Below, one piece after another: positions 33,493 through 33,730 of a DNA stretch of 33,730 nucleotides. Both the position numbers and the translations under genes were made by a program. Position 1 is the first letter of the stretch. Each line of letters opens with the position of its first letter. The stretch covers positions 1-33,730 of the forward strand of contig NZ_FNBF01000023.1 in the NCBI RefSeq assembly GCF_900102225.1, given 5' to 3'. The notes below the pieces were generated by a model that saw nothing but the letters and a program-made list of their open reading frames with translations, did no database searches and had not been told where the DNA came from. This stretch comes from Eubacterium pyruvativorans. Lineage in GTDB: Bacteria; Bacillota; Clostridia; Peptostreptococcales; Anaerovoracaceae.

Positions 33493-33729
33493 TCAGTGTC
33501 CCTCGAGTTGAGCGCGCTTCTCTACAGGAGACATCCAGCCGAGAACAGCCATCGGGATATTATTCGATCTGCGCATATATCTGTACATTTGCTTCTTCAG
33601 ATCCATGAACGAGTAGAAGCTGAGGAAGTTGTAGAACCGCTCCTGATCATTCCTGTGACTACGTTCTACCTTGCCGTTGTGCCAGGGAGTCCTGGGCCTG
33701 ATCAGCTTATGCTCTATCCCGACTTTTTT
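33493..33729 (-). mobile_element. IS481-like transposase, C-terminal part (partial, cut by window end)
   Basis: On the - strand the frame runs in from the right edge and stops at 33495-33493, giving 78 residues. It reads KVGIEHKLIRPRTPWHNGKV, continues ERSHRNDQERFYNFL, and ends with IPMAVLGWMSPVEKRAQLEGH. The HNGKVERSHR segment holds the last catalytic Glu of the DDE integrase core as seen in IS481/IS3-type elements. The N-terminal helix-turn-helix and the first two acidic residues would lie beyond the window. The element inserted behind the racemase operon without breaking a gene that I can see. Confidence 0.9.
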
Positions 33730-33730
33730 A

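Overview
This window looks like chromosome from an anaerobic, fairly GC-rich Gram-positive bacterium of the Clostridia type. The grounds are an AsrABC anaerobic sulfite reductase, GGAGG-type ribosome binding sites, TTGACA/TATAAT-like promoters, an OmpR/multi-TM sensor kinase pair, lactate metabolism genes and class II aldolase/FGGY kinase genes. I cannot name the genus from sequence alone.

Layout. (1) 0.3-8.3 kb, + strand: asrA-asrB-asrC (sulfite to sulfide), a formate/nitrite-family channel that by context is probably the hydrosulfide channel, then sirC-like, hemC, a cobA-hemD fusion and hemB. Together these make uroporphyrinogen III and siroheme from 5-aminolevulinate, the cofactor AsrC needs. 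Only the ALA-forming steps are missing. (2) 8.5-10.2 kb: a DUF2520 Rossmann protein (candidate PanG-type ketopantoate reductase) overlapping panB. (3) 10.5-13.2 kb: response regulator and histidine kinase. (4) 13.9-20.9 kb, - strand: lactate permease with a promoter that contains a GntR-type operator, mutY, an Xaa-Pro aminopeptidase and a POT peptide transporter interrupted by an in-frame TGA at codon 13. (5) 21.8-27.5 kb, + strand: a promoter with three TetR-like palindromes drives a class III aminotransferase, a two-domain class II aldolase, a TetR regulator, a FGGY sugar kinase and a GtrA-like membrane protein. This looks like a self-regulated catabolic operon for an unknown amino- or keto-sugar-like substrate. 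(6) 27.8-33.3 kb: a 2-hydroxyacid dehydrogenase of the lactate/hydroxyisocaproate family, a 1080-residue tandem AMP-binding protein with a degenerate, C-truncated second half, and an overlapping alanine/ornithine-racemase-family protein. (7) The right edge cuts through an IS481-like transposase on the - strand.

The most unusual sequence is non-coding. Four long intergenic stretches (start of window, 13.3-13.8, 17.1-17.55 and 21.17-21.69 kb, plus a related array at 23.47-23.62 kb) are filled with short hairpins of the form GGTGCGAAA...TTTCGCACC with A- or T-rich loops, and with short tandem repeats carrying GCGGTCG/CGACCGC. They do not encode plausible proteins and look like a dispersed palindromic repeat family. 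A second shared signal is the palindrome TTGTATACAA, found in the lactate-permease promoter and upstream of the hydroxyacid dehydrogenase, which suggests a lactate regulon under a GntR/FadR-type regulator encoded elsewhere.
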